64,000 nt of DNA from an uncultured Flavobacterium sp. (GCF_951805225.1 NZ_OX638201.1:930001-994000), one strand, 5' to 3'; counted from the stretch's first letter, positions 17,231 to 26,925 are shown. Made by a program: numbers and translations. The notes: generated by a model not told the origin, from the letters alone.

Positions 17231-18571
17231 CTATTTTCCTGTTATTTTTAAGCTTTTGCCCAATGCTAATAACTCGCTACTTATTTTATTCCATTTTTTT
17301 AATTCAGAAATACTTACAGAATATTTTCTTGCGATGCTGCCCAAAGTATCTCCTTTTTGAATAACGTAATATTTTCCTTTTTCAATTGGTGCAGATTTTT
17401 TTGAGTTTGAAGTTTTAGATGCAATCATCATAGAATCCTGAGAAGGTTTCTCGCGCAAATTTGCTTGATATTCGGCGTAAGCATAAATTTTTTCTTCATT
17501 TGAAGTAAAAACAGCTATTTTATCCTGTGGCAATTTTAGATAATGTTTTTGTTTTTCATAAACAGGAACAATATTCAGTTTATACGAAGGATTTAATAAT
17601 TCTAATTGCGCGATTGGAATATCGATCAAATCAGAAATTTGCTTGAAACTCATTTGCTTTTTGATCATTATAGTATCTGTTGCAAAATGTTTTACTAATG
17701 CTTTTTCGGGTTTAATTCCGTGTTCAGCATGATATTCATAAAGGTACATTGTAGCAAGAAAAGCAGGAATATAACCTTGTGTTTCTTTTGGTAAATTTTT
17801 TCGAATATTCCAGTAATTTTTTTGTCCGCCAGAACGGTTAATTGCTTTAGAAACGTTTCCTGGTCCAGAGTTATAAGCTGCCAAAACTAAATCCCAATCA
17901 CCAAAAGCTTTATACATACTATTCATGTATTTTGCAGCAGCTTCTGTAGATTTTAGAGGATCGTGACGTTCATCAACATAAGAATCTATTTCTAGTTTAT
18001 ATTGTTTTCCGGTATTATACATAAATTGCCAAAGTCCTGTTGCGCCCATATTTGAAACTGCTTTTGGATTTAAAGCAGACTCTACAACGGCAAGATATTT
18101 GATCTCTAACGGAATTTTTTCTTTTGCTAAAGCTTCTTCAAACAAAGGAAAATAGTATTCTGAAGCAGCCATTAATCTACCAAATGATTTCTTTCTGTAT
18201 TTTAGAAATGATTTAATAACGGTTTCAAGCTGTGGATTATATTCAATATTAAAAGGCGATTTTGCATTCATCGCGGCTAATCTCGATTTAAGTAATTCAG
18301 TAGGTAATTCTAAATCAATTTTTTGATCCAGAGCACTGTTTTCAATATCGGTCGTAAGCGTATTAGAAGTATCCAGAGTTGTTAATTCCTTCATCCATAA
18401 GCTATCAACGCGCGCAGACATATTGTTCTTGACAAATGTCTTTTTTACAGAGTCGAGATAAGTATTGTTTTTCTCTTTTAAAGTGATTGCCTTATTCTGA
18501 CCAATTACTTGTGAAAAGAATGGAATTAAGAATAGGATATAAAAGTACAGTGTGGTATTTTTCGTTTTCAT
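17231..18571 (-). CDS. Membrane-associated lytic transglycosylase, MltD-like with LysM
   Basis: A 446-residue murein-cleaving enzyme that cuts the MurNAc-GlcNAc bond to 1,6-anhydro products. A signal peptide ends near residue 24 (QVIGQ). The SLT domain spans about 135-290 and carries the catalytic Glu164 in AVVESALNPKAVSNMGATGLWQF, with AAYNSGPGNVSKAI and GYIPAFLATMYL further on. A single LysM domain (YYVIQKGDTLGSIARKYSVS) closes the protein at about 402-445. This is the MltD layout, with one LysM where E. coli MltD has two. A -7 element TAATTTTG lies 70 bp upstream (18648-18641, minus strand). Confidence 0.9.
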   Translation of the reverse strand: MKTKNTTLYFYILFLIPFFSQVIGQNKAITLKEKNNTYLDSVKKTFVKNNMSARVDSLWMKELTTLDTSNTLTTDIENSALDQKIDLELPTELLKSRLAAMNAKSPFNIEYNPQLETVIKSFLKYRKKSFGRLMAASEYYFPLFEEALAKEKIPLEIKYLAVVESALNPKAVSNMGATGLWQFMYNTGKQYKLEIDSYVDERHDPLKSTEAAAKYMNSMYKAFGDWDLVLAAYNSGPGNVSKAINRSGGQKNYWNIRKNLPKETQGYIPAFLATMYLYEYHAEHGIKPEKALVKHFATDTIMIKKQMSFKQISDLIDIPIAQLELLNPSYKLNIVPVYEKQKHYLKLPQDKIAVFTSNEEKIYAYAEYQANLREKPSQDSMMIASKTSNSKKSAPIEKGKYYVIQKGDTLGSIARKYSVSISELKKWNKISSELLALGKSLKITGK

Positions 18572-18640
18572 AATTTATAAGAGTTAATGCTTTGTTATTT
18601 AGGTTATTGCTTATGTAATTTCCTTTTTATTATAACGGCG

Positions 18641-18648
18641 CAAAATTA
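18641..18648 (-). promoter_or_regulatory. Promoter -7 element of the MltD-like gene
   Basis: On the minus strand the sequence is TAATTTTG, matching TAnnTTTG, 70 bp before the start codon. No clear -33 element accompanies it. Confidence 0.45.
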
Positions 18649-18807
18649 CAATGTGTCTGCTTTTTATTATACCCATTATAAGCCATAAAACAATCAATAT
18701 CAGACTTTTGTTAATTTATTCTGTTAAAGGTTTAAAATTGATTTAGCGTTAATATTTATCTAATTAGCTTTATGATTGAAGCATTAGTTTGAAATTAGAG
18801 TTTTCTC

Positions 18808-18815
18808 TATCTTTG
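18808..18815 (+). promoter_or_regulatory. Promoter -7 element of the MFS gene
   Basis: TATCTTTG fits TAnnTTTG, with TTTG at 18788-18791 as a possible -33 element 16 bp upstream. Because this promoter lies inside the longest reading frame, it shows that the TTG at 18789 cannot be the start and that the ATG at 18834 is. Confidence 0.7.
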
Positions 18816-18833
18816 CGCTTCAAAAAATTCCTC

Positions 18834-20015
18834 ATGAATTCCTCAATCAAAGCCATTCACCCAATCTACAATCTGCAATTTGGATTAGTTTGTTTAAGTT
18901 CCTTACTTTTTTCAGCGAGTTTTAATATGTTGATCCCGGAGCTTCCAGAGTATTTGAGTAATATGGGCGGAGCTGAATATAAAGGATTGATTATTGCACT
19001 TTTTACTTTAACGGCTGGGATTTCAAGACCTTTTAGCGGTCGTTTGACAGATACTTTAGGCAGAGTTCCTGTTATGGCTGTTGGATCGATTGTTTGTTTT
19101 GTATGCGGTATTCTTTATCCGGTTTTAGGAACAGTTTCCGGGTTTTTATTCCTGCGTTTGATTCATGGATTTTCTACAGGATTTAAACCTACGGCAACGG
19201 CAGCTTATGTCGCAGATATTGTTCCTAGAGAGCGTTGGGGAGAAGCTTTAGGATTGCACGGACTTTGTTTTTCGATAGGAATGGCTTTAGGACCAGCGAT
19301 TGGAAGTACCATTAAAATATATTCTTCGATGAACATGCTTTTCTATGCATCTTCTGTTTTTGCCTTGATGTCGATCGTAATTTTGATGAACATGAAGGAA
19401 ACTTTAAAAAACAAACAGCGTTTTAGTTTGCGTATTCTAAGGATTTCAAGAAATGATATTATAGCCGTAGAAGTATTGCCGGCAGCTATTGTAACGTTTC
19501 TTTCTTATATGGCTTATGGCGTGATTTTGACATTAATCCCGGATTGGAGTCAGCATTTAGGAATCGCTAATAAAGGTTTGTTTTTTATGGTCTTTACGAT
19601 TACTTCGGTAATGATTCGATTTGGAGCCGGAAAAGCATCTGACAAATACGGTCGTTTGCATATAATAGCAATTGGATTATTCTTTTTGATTATATCACTT
19701 TTCATTGTTGGATTCTCAACTTCGATCACAGGACTTTTAGTTGGATCTGCACTTTACGGAGTTTCTACCGGAATTGTTTCTCCGGCTTTAAACGCCTGGA
19801 CGGTTGATATGAGTTTCGCTGATCATCGCGGAAAAGCTATGGCAACAATGTATATTGCTCTTGAAGCAGGAATTGGCCTTGGAGCACTTATTGCAGGATG
19901 GATGTATCAGGATGTGATTGCCAAAATCCCAATGCTTATGTACGCGAGCGCAGCAATGGTTTTTCTGGCTTTAGGATATGTTTTGATTCGTTTGCGAAAA
20001 GTCGAAAACGCTTAA
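18834..20015 (+). CDS. MFS drug/metabolite transporter
   Basis: A 393-residue, 12-helix major facilitator transporter of the inner membrane. The loop between helices 2 and 3 carries the family motif G-R-L-T-D-T-L-G-R (SGRLTDTLGRVPVM), and its counterpart in the second half is GKASDKYGRLHI. This pattern is that of the DHA1/YfcJ-type exporters, which expel drugs or metabolites with proton exchange; the substrate is not known. The start is placed at the ATG at 18834 because a promoter lies between it and the upstream TTG in the same frame. It stands alone, divergent from the MltD-like gene. Confidence 0.85.
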   Translation: MNSSIKAIHPIYNLQFGLVCLSSLLFSASFNMLIPELPEYLSNMGGAEYKGLIIALFTLTAGISRPFSGRLTDTLGRVPVMAVGSIVCFVCGILYPVLGTVSGFLFLRLIHGFSTGFKPTATAAYVADIVPRERWGEALGLHGLCFSIGMALGPAIGSTIKIYSSMNMLFYASSVFALMSIVILMNMKETLKNKQRFSLRILRISRNDIIAVEVLPAAIVTFLSYMAYGVILTLIPDWSQHLGIANKGLFFMVFTITSVMIRFGAGKASDKYGRLHIIAIGLFFLIISLFIVGFSTSITGLLVGSALYGVSTGIVSPALNAWTVDMSFADHRGKAMATMYIALEAGIGLGALIAGWMYQDVIAKIPMLMYASAAMVFLALGYVLIRLRKVENA

Positions 20016-20034
20016 TAAATTCTAAATCTAATAT

Positions 20035-20961
20035 TTAAATCCATTCTCCATCAGCATTATATTCATTTGGTAAATAGGTAAGATACTGAACCATTCTTGG
20101 ATTTTTTCCCTTGTTTGCTGTAGCACAATGCGGTAAAGTATTATTCCAGATTATAAAATCGCCGGCATTTCCCGCAATAGGTTTCGGTTGTAATGTTGCA
20201 ATAGCTTTATCTCGTGGATTTTCGTCTGGTTGGAGATTGTCAAGCCAATGATTTATCTCATTGTGAAATCCCGGAACACAATGAAAAGAACCTTCATCAA
20301 TGCTGCAATCCGTGAGATAGAGTAGTCCCTGAAGTCCAAATTTTATTGGTTGTTTTAAACTCGTATCCCAATGAAGCGGACTTCCCAAAAAAGTAAATTC
20401 TGAGGTTTCAGGAGGATTGAAGCTTACTTTATCAATGGTTTTGTAAATTTTATCTGTTTTATAAAGCTGTTCGTATGCTTTTTTTATTCTTGGCGAAAGT
20501 CGGTTTTTATTTAAAGTTTCATGATCCGAAAAATTAAGCATTAAGCCTTTTTGATTTTCATGTCTGTTATACCAGGTTTCTTTTTTATTGGGATCCATTT
20601 CTAAGAAATCCCAAATTGCTTGTTGCGTAGCTTCGCAATCTTCTTTTGAAATCGCGTTTTTTACAATTACATAGCCGTTTTTATCCCAAAATTCAAGATC
20701 TTCTTTTGAAAGAACATCAGTAGTAAAACCGTCAGATTCGGAATTATTGCTTTTGTTTTTATTGTTTGCCCAAGTTTTAAATGTTTCTAAATCAGGATTT
20801 TCAAAGTATAAAAATTGCAGCGCATCTTCCATACCAATACCCAATTGATATAAAGCTTTTATTTCGTCGTCCCAGTTTTGAATTTCATTCGTTGAAGAAG
20901 TATTGGAAGGATTTAAAGTACGTTCCCATAATTTTTCAAGAATAGTAAAAGACTCTTTCAT
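20035..20961 (-). CDS. Phytanoyl-CoA dioxygenase (PhyH) family enzyme
   Basis: A 308-residue Fe(II)/2-oxoglutarate-dependent dioxygenase. The iron-binding facial triad is visible as His187-x-Asp189 (PLHWDTSLK) and His268 (NNTLPHCATAN), with Arg279 (KNPRMVQY) placed to bind 2-oxoglutarate. The first 75 residues are a helical extension not part of the usual core. The family hydroxylates small molecules of many kinds and the substrate here is unknown. It converges on the MFS gene (20 bp). A second, only distantly similar PhyH enzyme is encoded at 57266. Confidence 0.83.
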   Translation of the reverse strand: MKESFTILEKLWERTLNPSNTSSTNEIQNWDDEIKALYQLGIGMEDALQFLYFENPDLETFKTWANNKNKSNNSESDGFTTDVLSKEDLEFWDKNGYVIVKNAISKEDCEATQQAIWDFLEMDPNKKETWYNRHENQKGLMLNFSDHETLNKNRLSPRIKKAYEQLYKTDKIYKTIDKVSFNPPETSEFTFLGSPLHWDTSLKQPIKFGLQGLLYLTDCSIDEGSFHCVPGFHNEINHWLDNLQPDENPRDKAIATLQPKPIAGNAGDFIIWNNTLPHCATANKGKNPRMVQYLTYLPNEYNADGEWI

Positions 20962-21305
20962 TTGGATAGATTTATAGTAAGAATTGGCTTATTCAAAAAT
21001 AGCAATTATTAGTTTTCTATCTAAAGTATAAATACCTGTTTTAGTTTCTGAATAAAATTCCTCAATTATAAGAATAAAACTTTTGTTGATTAAATGACTG
21101 AAAAAACAGGTGTATTTACTTATGAAAGAATGCTTTTTATTGTATATACTTGCTCTGTTTTTTAGAGTTAATCGATTGATTACTAGTTGTTGTGTGTTGG
21201 GTTTTGGCAATGTCAGTAAAATAAAGAATTTGTTTTATATAAATCGAATAAGGAGTAAGCTAAAAATCCTTTAAAGAGTAGGCAAAACTTTAAAATTTAG
21301 AGATA
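20962..21305. other. 344-bp intergenic region, nothing recognised
   Basis: AT-rich spacer between divergent genes. A 73-codon minus-strand frame here was judged spurious. No TAnnTTTG promoter could be assigned with confidence. Confidence 0.4.
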
Positions 21306-22430
21306 ATGGATGTAAGTTTTTTTTCTTCTACAATTGTTCAGGTTGCTCTTTCGATAGTCATTAGTTGGGCTTTATTTGCACTTCTTTGCAGTATGATTCT
21401 TGAAGTAGGAGTACAGATAAAAAGTGAAAGAGGGAGGTTTTTCAGAAACAAAATTATTGAAAAACTGTTTGATTTTTCTAATCAGATTAATTGGGGATTA
21501 CTGATGTACAATAACAGTAATATTAAATTATTGACTAAATCTGAAAAAGCTCCTCCAACAGAAATCTGTTCCAAAACTTTGGCGGAAGTATTAATTGATA
21601 CGGTTGCAAATGTTCAGGCTGCCAAAATACTTCGTCCAAACGATCCGGCTGAAACACCAAAATACACTAGTGATTTACTGAACAATTTCGAATTCTCTGT
21701 TACTTATTTAGGGCAAAGTGATTTGATTATAATGTTGAGAAATGCTCTCACAAAAGCAAAACTTAAAGCCGTAAATAATGACGGCTGCAATGAAACAACA
21801 CTTTATGATCAATTGGTTACCGAAGTCACAACTTGGTTTGACCAATTCAACGACAGAACGAGTGCCTGGTATAAAAAGCTTTCCAGAAAACGCTTGTTTT
21901 TTATTGGTCTTTTTGTAAGTCTTGCGGTTAATGTTGACAGTATTGCTTTGTTTAAATATTATGAAAGTAATCCAACGGGAAGAGCAGGAATGATTAATTA
22001 TTATTTAAAGAATCAAGTGCAATTAGAAGGTCTTAGCGCAAAATATGACACGATGAAAAAAGTTACTATTGTCAATAAAGCCGCCATCGATTCGACTAAA
22101 AAAGACATTAAAAACTTATCGAAACAAATAGATAGTTTAAAAAACAATCTTGATTTGCCTCTTGGCTGGAAAAAACCTATCTGTGAGAATATCAAAGACA
22201 CTACAAAATGTGCTTGCAAACCTGCAAAAATTAATACAACTACTTCAAATAAGGAATCAGAAGAAAAGACGACATTATGTTCTAAACACGAGATTACGTT
22301 TTCCTGTATTTTGCTTAAAATATTAGGTTTGATTATTTCGGCATTTGTGGCAAGTTTGGGAGCTCCTTTTTGGTTTGATCTTTTAAGAAAAGCAACTTCT
22401 ACAGCCCAAACAGTAATTAAACAAGTATAA
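21306..22430 (+). CDS. Membrane protein of unknown function
   Basis: A 374-residue inner-membrane protein with three predicted hydrophobic segments: residues about 9-33 (VQVALSIVISWALFALLCSMILEV), 196-214 and 333-353. Between the second and third there is a coiled-coil-like stretch (about 240-285, KNLSKQIDSLKNN) and a Cys-rich patch (CENIKDTTKCACK, TTLCSKHE). The C-terminal SLGAPFWFDLLRKATS block recurs in several families of bacterial membrane proteins of unknown role, as far as I recall. The next gene begins 3 bp after the stop, so the two are almost certainly translated from one message and may act together. Confidence 0.7.
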   Translation: MDVSFFSSTIVQVALSIVISWALFALLCSMILEVGVQIKSERGRFFRNKIIEKLFDFSNQINWGLLMYNNSNIKLLTKSEKAPPTEICSKTLAEVLIDTVANVQAAKILRPNDPAETPKYTSDLLNNFEFSVTYLGQSDLIIMLRNALTKAKLKAVNNDGCNETTLYDQLVTEVTTWFDQFNDRTSAWYKKLSRKRLFFIGLFVSLAVNVDSIALFKYYESNPTGRAGMINYYLKNQVQLEGLSAKYDTMKKVTIVNKAAIDSTKKDIKNLSKQIDSLKNNLDLPLGWKKPICENIKDTTKCACKPAKINTTTSNKESEEKTTLCSKHEITFSCILLKILGLIISAFVASLGAPFWFDLLRKATSTAQTVIKQV

Positions 22431-22433
22431 ATC

Positions 22434-23702
22434 ATGAAGGATACTTATAAAAATGCTCACACGCATATATTCACAATGAATAATGCACCAAAAGATTTTC
22501 TGAAATTATATTTACCTTCAGCTTTGGTAAAACCAATTGATACTTTTACTAATACTGATCTGGGCGCCTGGATCGTAAGAGGTATTGCCGATAGTAGGAT
22601 AGTAAAAGCTAAAAGATATGCAACGTTTCTGCAAATTGGCAAAAGCAAAGATCAGACGACAGTTTTTGAAAACCTTATGTCCCGATATCCTAATGAAACA
22701 TTCGAATTTGTTACGCTGTGCCAAAACATGGAATATCTTGGTGTTGGCAGATCTGCAAGCGGATTTGAAGGACAAATTGAAGAAGTGATTCAGATAAAAA
22801 GAACTTACCCAAACAATATTTTACCATTTTTCGGACTTGATCCGAGATGGAAAGGCAGTGAGGATGAAATTCAAAAAACCGTAGAACGTTATTTTGAAAC
22901 CCAAATTGAAGTTGCGGGAACTTATGTTTATCCTTTTCAGGGATTAAAAATCTATCCAAGTACTGGTCATTATGCTTTTGACAAAAAGCTAAAAAAAACC
23001 TTTGAATGGGCTGCCGCTAATGGCGTTCCTGTAATGACACACACGTATTATCTGGGTGGAATTTATAATTCTGATAAAAGTCATATCATTAATAATCTTA
23101 ACCCAATTGATCCTTACACGGGAAAGGTTTATGGAGTACCTAAATTTATTACTGAAAAGGCAAGTTTAAGAGCTAAACTTTTGGGATTGGAAGAAAAACA
23201 AAATTGTAAATTGAGTTGTTCTTATTTCTTAGAACCACATTCTTATGAATCGATGCTTAGCAGTATTAAAGATCTTAAAATATGTTTTGCACATTTTGGC
23301 GGCGTACCTCAAATAAAAGAAGCAACTGATCCTAATAAAAAAAATATATACGCTAAACCTTATGGAGTTTTGGGTAAAAATTGGTTCAATCAAATACAAG
23401 ATTTGATGACTCAATATCCAAATGTTTATACTGATATATCTTATAATTTGGCCGAATGTCTGGCAAAAGAAAATAATGGACTTTATAAGGAGTTTTTTAA
23501 TGAGGCAGGTAAATCTTATGGGAATCAAATACTTTTTGGTACAGATTATTTTATGACTGAAAAAGATAATTTGGAAGAAGAAGCCGTTAAAGGTTTTAGA
23601 AACTTTGCTTCGGAATCTAAGCTTTCAGATGGAAAATCGCTTTGGGATAAAATGGCAAGAGACAATATTAACAGTTATTTGAAAAGCAAATATTATCCTT
23701 GA
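22434..23702 (+). CDS. Amidohydrolase-superfamily metal-dependent hydrolase
   Basis: A 422-residue enzyme resembling the amidohydrolase_2 group of TIM-barrel metalloenzymes. The first metal motif is H-x-H at residues 9-11 (KNAHTHIFT). Further candidate ligands lie in VMTHTYYLGG, CFAHFGGVP and the closing Asp in FGTDYFMTEK. It is longer than the usual 300 residues because of insertions around residues 90-200. There is no signal peptide. It starts 3 bp behind the membrane-protein gene, suggesting that a membrane partner and a hydrolase or decarboxylase work together. The substrate is unknown. Confidence 0.72.
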   Translation: MKDTYKNAHTHIFTMNNAPKDFLKLYLPSALVKPIDTFTNTDLGAWIVRGIADSRIVKAKRYATFLQIGKSKDQTTVFENLMSRYPNETFEFVTLCQNMEYLGVGRSASGFEGQIEEVIQIKRTYPNNILPFFGLDPRWKGSEDEIQKTVERYFETQIEVAGTYVYPFQGLKIYPSTGHYAFDKKLKKTFEWAAANGVPVMTHTYYLGGIYNSDKSHIINNLNPIDPYTGKVYGVPKFITEKASLRAKLLGLEEKQNCKLSCSYFLEPHSYESMLSSIKDLKICFAHFGGVPQIKEATDPNKKNIYAKPYGVLGKNWFNQIQDLMTQYPNVYTDISYNLAECLAKENNGLYKEFFNEAGKSYGNQILFGTDYFMTEKDNLEEEAVKGFRNFASESKLSDGKSLWDKMARDNINSYLKSKYYP

Positions 23703-23736
23703 TAGAAAGTATTTTCGAAATAAATAAAATGAAAAA

Positions 23737-23778
23737 AGCCTAAATCAGAACAGAATTTCTTTTGTTCCGATTTAGGCT
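23737..23778 (+). terminator. Terminator behind the amidohydrolase gene
   Basis: AGCCTAAATC (23737-23746) pairs with GATTTAGGCT (23769-23778), extended by GAAC/GTTC inside. The T-tract downstream is weak (AATTTATT). Confidence 0.6.
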
Positions 23779-23801
23779 AATTTATTATATTAAAAATAAA
23801 T

Positions 23802-23987
23802 CCGTTGGGTGTAATTCAAAAAATAATCTAACACATAGAAACATAGATTTTATACTTAAAAAAGGAGACAAAAAGAAACACGTTTCTTTCACATAGCGTG
23901 ACTATGTGTATTTAAAAAAAGTGAAACGTCTAATTTTCGACTCTATAAGCTATGTTTCTATGTGTTGCAAATAATTACACCCAACGG
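23802..23987. repeat. ACATAG palindromic repeat, copy 1, with outer arms
   Basis: The core element runs from AACACATAGAAACATAG (23830) to CTATGTTTCTATGTGTT (ending 23966), with an inner hairpin CACATAG/CTATGTG near 23891-23909. It is enclosed by a perfect 15-bp inverted repeat, CCGTTGGGTGTAATT (23802-23816) and AATTACACCCAACGG (23973-23987). It lies between the 3' ends of converging genes. Further copies are at 30054, 32707 and 45556. Confidence 0.85.
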
Positions 23988-23997
23988 CTTAAAACAA

Positions 23998-26925
23998 TTA
24001 TTGCTTAATAACCGTAATTGCTTTTTGCATTCCCGGATAAGTAATAAAATAGATTCCGGTTTTTAAATCATTAAAATCAAATGTGTTTAAACCTTTTGTA
24101 ACCGAATGTATTTCTTTTACAAGCGCACCGTTTTGGCTGTAAACCGAAATGCTTTCAGACGCAAGATCATAAAAATCGATATTTAGTACAGAAGTAAAAG
24201 GATTTGGATACGCGATTACTTCATTTGCTGTAATTTGAGCAATAGATTCTTCTTGAACAAGAGCTTTTTTAGCAGTCAACGGAGCGCTTACGCTAATAGT
24301 TGACGTTAAAAACTTACGGTGATTTGGCTCCACAACGTCCTTATTTTCTAAACCATCATTATACGGAATATCTGAACCCAAATCTGATACTAAATCTAAA
24401 GTAAATGATCCCGAAATATCAGCCGGAACATCAACAATACCTTCCGGTTTAAGGCTTGCTAAATTAGCATTAAGTAAAACTGGAGCAGTTGCACTTTGAC
24501 CATTCCAAGAGTATAATTCAAACGTTCCTGTAGCAGCATAACTTCCGGCTACAATGATATAATTATTTGAAGCATTTTTGCCTAAACTTCTAATTCCGTG
24601 ATTGTTCAGATTTAATTCGATTGGAGAACCAAAAACAGGATTAGCAGAAGGACTTCCGTTTCCAAACCAAGATTCAAAATTTTGCAAAGGACAAATTAAC
24701 GCTTTGTTAGTTCCGCTTCCAACATACGGCGCTCTAAAACCAATATATAAAGTTGTTCCGTCAGGACCCATTTCCAAACCTTCAATATTAAAACCGTCTA
24801 TACGTTTTGGTTCAATTCCTGTGGCAGCTTTTGCCGTAAAATTGTAACCATTATTATTTCCCCAAGTAATAAGTTTACTTCTAAGATTACTGTAATATCC
24901 AACAAAAACCAGCGTTGCATTAGCTCCGGTTCCCACAATATCCGTAGCAAAAATTCGGTTTCTGTCCGCTCTTGCTTCTCCAGATTTAGAATTACTCAAA
25001 GAACCAATCCAGTAAATACGATTTGGTTTAGTTGTACTTCTAAAAGACGCTTCAATATCAACTTCAGTTCCGCTTAAAGCTAAATATTGATTCACATCAA
25101 ATTGATAAACAGAAAGTCCTGAATTGTTTCTGCTGAATAATTTAATCACATTTGTTTCATCATCAGCAGCAAACATATAATTCTCATCAATAGGAATTGC
25201 AGTCGAACCATCGGCAACACCAGCGTGATAAATATCTTTAAGAGAAGCTGTAGCCAATGCCTGAGAAACGGCTACGTTTACCGTTATAGATTTATTTCCG
25301 CCTTGAGCGTCAGTAACTTTTAAGGTTAAAGTCGAATATCCAACTCCTGTTGGGTTAATTCTGAATTTACGTGCATTACCAGTTCCCGTTACCGTAAAAT
25401 TAGCATTTGGAACCACGCTTGTTTTAGAACTCGTCATAGAGAATGTTAATCCGTCAAGATTATCATCCGTCACCGTAATATCAAGACCGGAAACGATAAA
25501 AGGATCAGTATTGTTATTCATTACACAGCCCACTTTTGCAGAAGTAGTTGATAAATTCACAAATTTTGAAGCTGTAGTATTAAAAACTAAAGTTGGCGCC
25601 ACATTTACAGCGCTATTTACCGTTACCGTTTTAACAGAAGAAACCGTTGTATTATTGCTATTATCAGTTGCTTTTGCAGTAATCGAATAAGAACCCGCAG
25701 CAACATTTGTCCAGGAATATGTATATGGAGAAGAAGTTACAGAAGCAAGCAAAGTAGATCCGTTAAAGAATTCAACTTTAGAAATTGTTCCGTCAGAATC
25801 TGTTGCAGTTGCAGATAAACTAACAGTTGCAGGAGCATTTCCGGAAACTGTTGGCGTAGCCAAAGTTACTGTAGGCGCAGCATTTGTTGGAGTTCCGTTA
25901 TTTACCGTTACAGATTGAACTGATGAAGTTGTTGAAGCGCCACTATTATCAGTTGCTTTTGCAGTAATCGAATAAGAACCTGCGGCAACATTTGTCCAAG
26001 AATATGTATATGGAGAAGAAGTTACAGACGCAAGTAAAGTAGATCCGTTAAAGAATTCAACTTTAGAAATCGTTCCGTCAGAATCTGTAGCAGTTGCAGA
26101 TAAACTTACTGTTGCAGGAGCATTTCCTGAAACTGTTGGTGTTGCCAAAGTAATTGTTGGATTAACATTCTCAACTGGCGTTCCTGCAATAGTTATTGAA
26201 GTCGAATTATAACTTGTAGTACTTGTTAAAGCCCAAGTACGAGCCGTTGTAAAAGTATTAGTTGAGGTATTGTAAACACCAGAAGTTGCTTTTACTAATT
26301 GATCGCTTCCAGGATCTGGCGCCAAATAAGAAGAAGTTTGTAGTTTTCCTCCATTATATTTTTCATTTACAGGCAATTGATAACCAGAACTAGAGCTTTT
26401 GAAAGCGCTTCCTACAGCATCACCAAAAAACAAAGCATCAACAGGAACTGTAGAAGACGAAATTGAAGAAGCTGTTACATCAAATACCGCAACAGCATCG
26501 GCATTGCTGCCGCCGTTTCCTAAAACTCCGGCAGTATTTTTAGAACCAAAACTATCTCCGGCAGTTGTTCCGGTGTTTTTAGTTTTTAAAGCAATTCCAC
26601 CTTGGCTTAATGGCAACATCGAAGAACCTCCAACATAAACAACTTGTCCAGCCGTAACTGAACCTGAGTTGATTAAGAAAGCATAAGTAACAGAACTTCC
26701 AGCTTTCCATCCGTTTGAAGTTGCAGTACCATTATCTGTAAAAACAACTGTATAAGGTGTAGTTGCAAAATTAATTGTAGTTGTGGCTACAAGTTCAACA
26801 TATTCTAAAGGAGAATCATCGCCATTAGGATTCGTCAGAATTTCTGAGATAAGCAAACCTTTTTGTGAAAAGGCATTATTGCAAATTAAACAAATTGCAA
26901 AGATTAAGAGTAGTTTTAGTTTCAT
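23998..26925 (-). CDS. Large T9SS-secreted Ig-domain/propeller protein
   Basis: A 975-residue secreted protein. The signal peptide (MKLKLLLIFAICLICNNAFSQ) follows the start chosen here, because a -7 promoter element lies inside the longer frame beginning at 26976. Domains in order are: a lamin-tail-like domain (GLLISEILTNPNGDDSPLEYVEL, about res 20-150), two almost identical Ig-like domains (about 255-440, TDSDGTISKVEFFNGSTLL), a cadherin-like segment (about 450-555), a propeller-like region (about 565-830, DIYHAGVADGS, FNIEGLEMGPDGTTLYIGFR), and a C-terminal type A T9SS sorting domain (YPNPFTSVLNIDFYD, TGIYFITY). It is probably anchored on or released from the surface; the exact role is not known. 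Confidence 0.82.
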   Translation of the reverse strand: MKLKLLLIFAICLICNNAFSQKGLLISEILTNPNGDDSPLEYVELVATTTINFATTPYTVVFTDNGTATSNGWKAGSSVTYAFLINSGSVTAGQVVYVGGSSMLPLSQGGIALKTKNTGTTAGDSFGSKNTAGVLGNGGSNADAVAVFDVTASSISSSTVPVDALFFGDAVGSAFKSSSSGYQLPVNEKYNGGKLQTSSYLAPDPGSDQLVKATSGVYNTSTNTFTTARTWALTSTTSYNSTSITIAGTPVENVNPTITLATPTVSGNAPATVSLSATATDSDGTISKVEFFNGSTLLASVTSSPYTYSWTNVAAGSYSITAKATDNSGASTTSSVQSVTVNNGTPTNAAPTVTLATPTVSGNAPATVSLSATATDSDGTISKVEFFNGSTLLASVTSSPYTYSWTNVAAGSYSITAKATDNSNNTTVSSVKTVTVNSAVNVAPTLVFNTTASKFVNLSTTSAKVGCVMNNNTDPFIVSGLDITVTDDNLDGLTFSMTSSKTSVVPNANFTVTGTGNARKFRINPTGVGYSTLTLKVTDAQGGNKSITVNVAVSQALATASLKDIYHAGVADGSTAIPIDENYMFAADDETNVIKLFSRNNSGLSVYQFDVNQYLALSGTEVDIEASFRSTTKPNRIYWIGSLSNSKSGEARADRNRIFATDIVGTGANATLVFVGYYSNLRSKLITWGNNNGYNFTAKAATGIEPKRIDGFNIEGLEMGPDGTTLYIGFRAPYVGSGTNKALICPLQNFESWFGNGSPSANPVFGSPIELNLNNHGIRSLGKNASNNYIIVAGSYAATGTFELYSWNGQSATAPVLLNANLASLKPEGIVDVPADISGSFTLDLVSDLGSDIPYNDGLENKDVVEPNHRKFLTSTISVSAPLTAKKALVQEESIAQITANEVIAYPNPFTSVLNIDFYDLASESISVYSQNGALVKEIHSVTKGLNTFDFNDLKTGIYFITYPGMQKAITVIKQ
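25658..26155 (-). repeat. Tandem DNA repeat encoding two Ig domains, period 285 bp
   Basis: Two stretches within the T9SS protein gene (about 25658-25870 and 25943-26155) encode the same roughly 70 residues without change, from LATPTVSGNAP to ITAKATDNS, with a 285-bp period (95 codons). Silent differences between the copies show that the duplication is not brand new, or has been kept alike by gene conversion. Confidence 0.85.

Noticed and set aside
18789..18833. TTG start extending the MFS protein by 15 residues
   Set aside because: A TATCTTTG promoter element lies at 18808-18815, inside that extension; the ATG at 18834 is the first start after it.
20989..21210. 73-codon minus-strand frame
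   Set aside because: No protein-like pattern or start context, and it lies in a divergent promoter region.
24602..26638. Frames antisense to the large T9SS protein
   Set aside because: They are produced by the biased Ser/Thr/Ala codons of the repeat-rich gene and carry Pro/Ala-rich low-complexity products.
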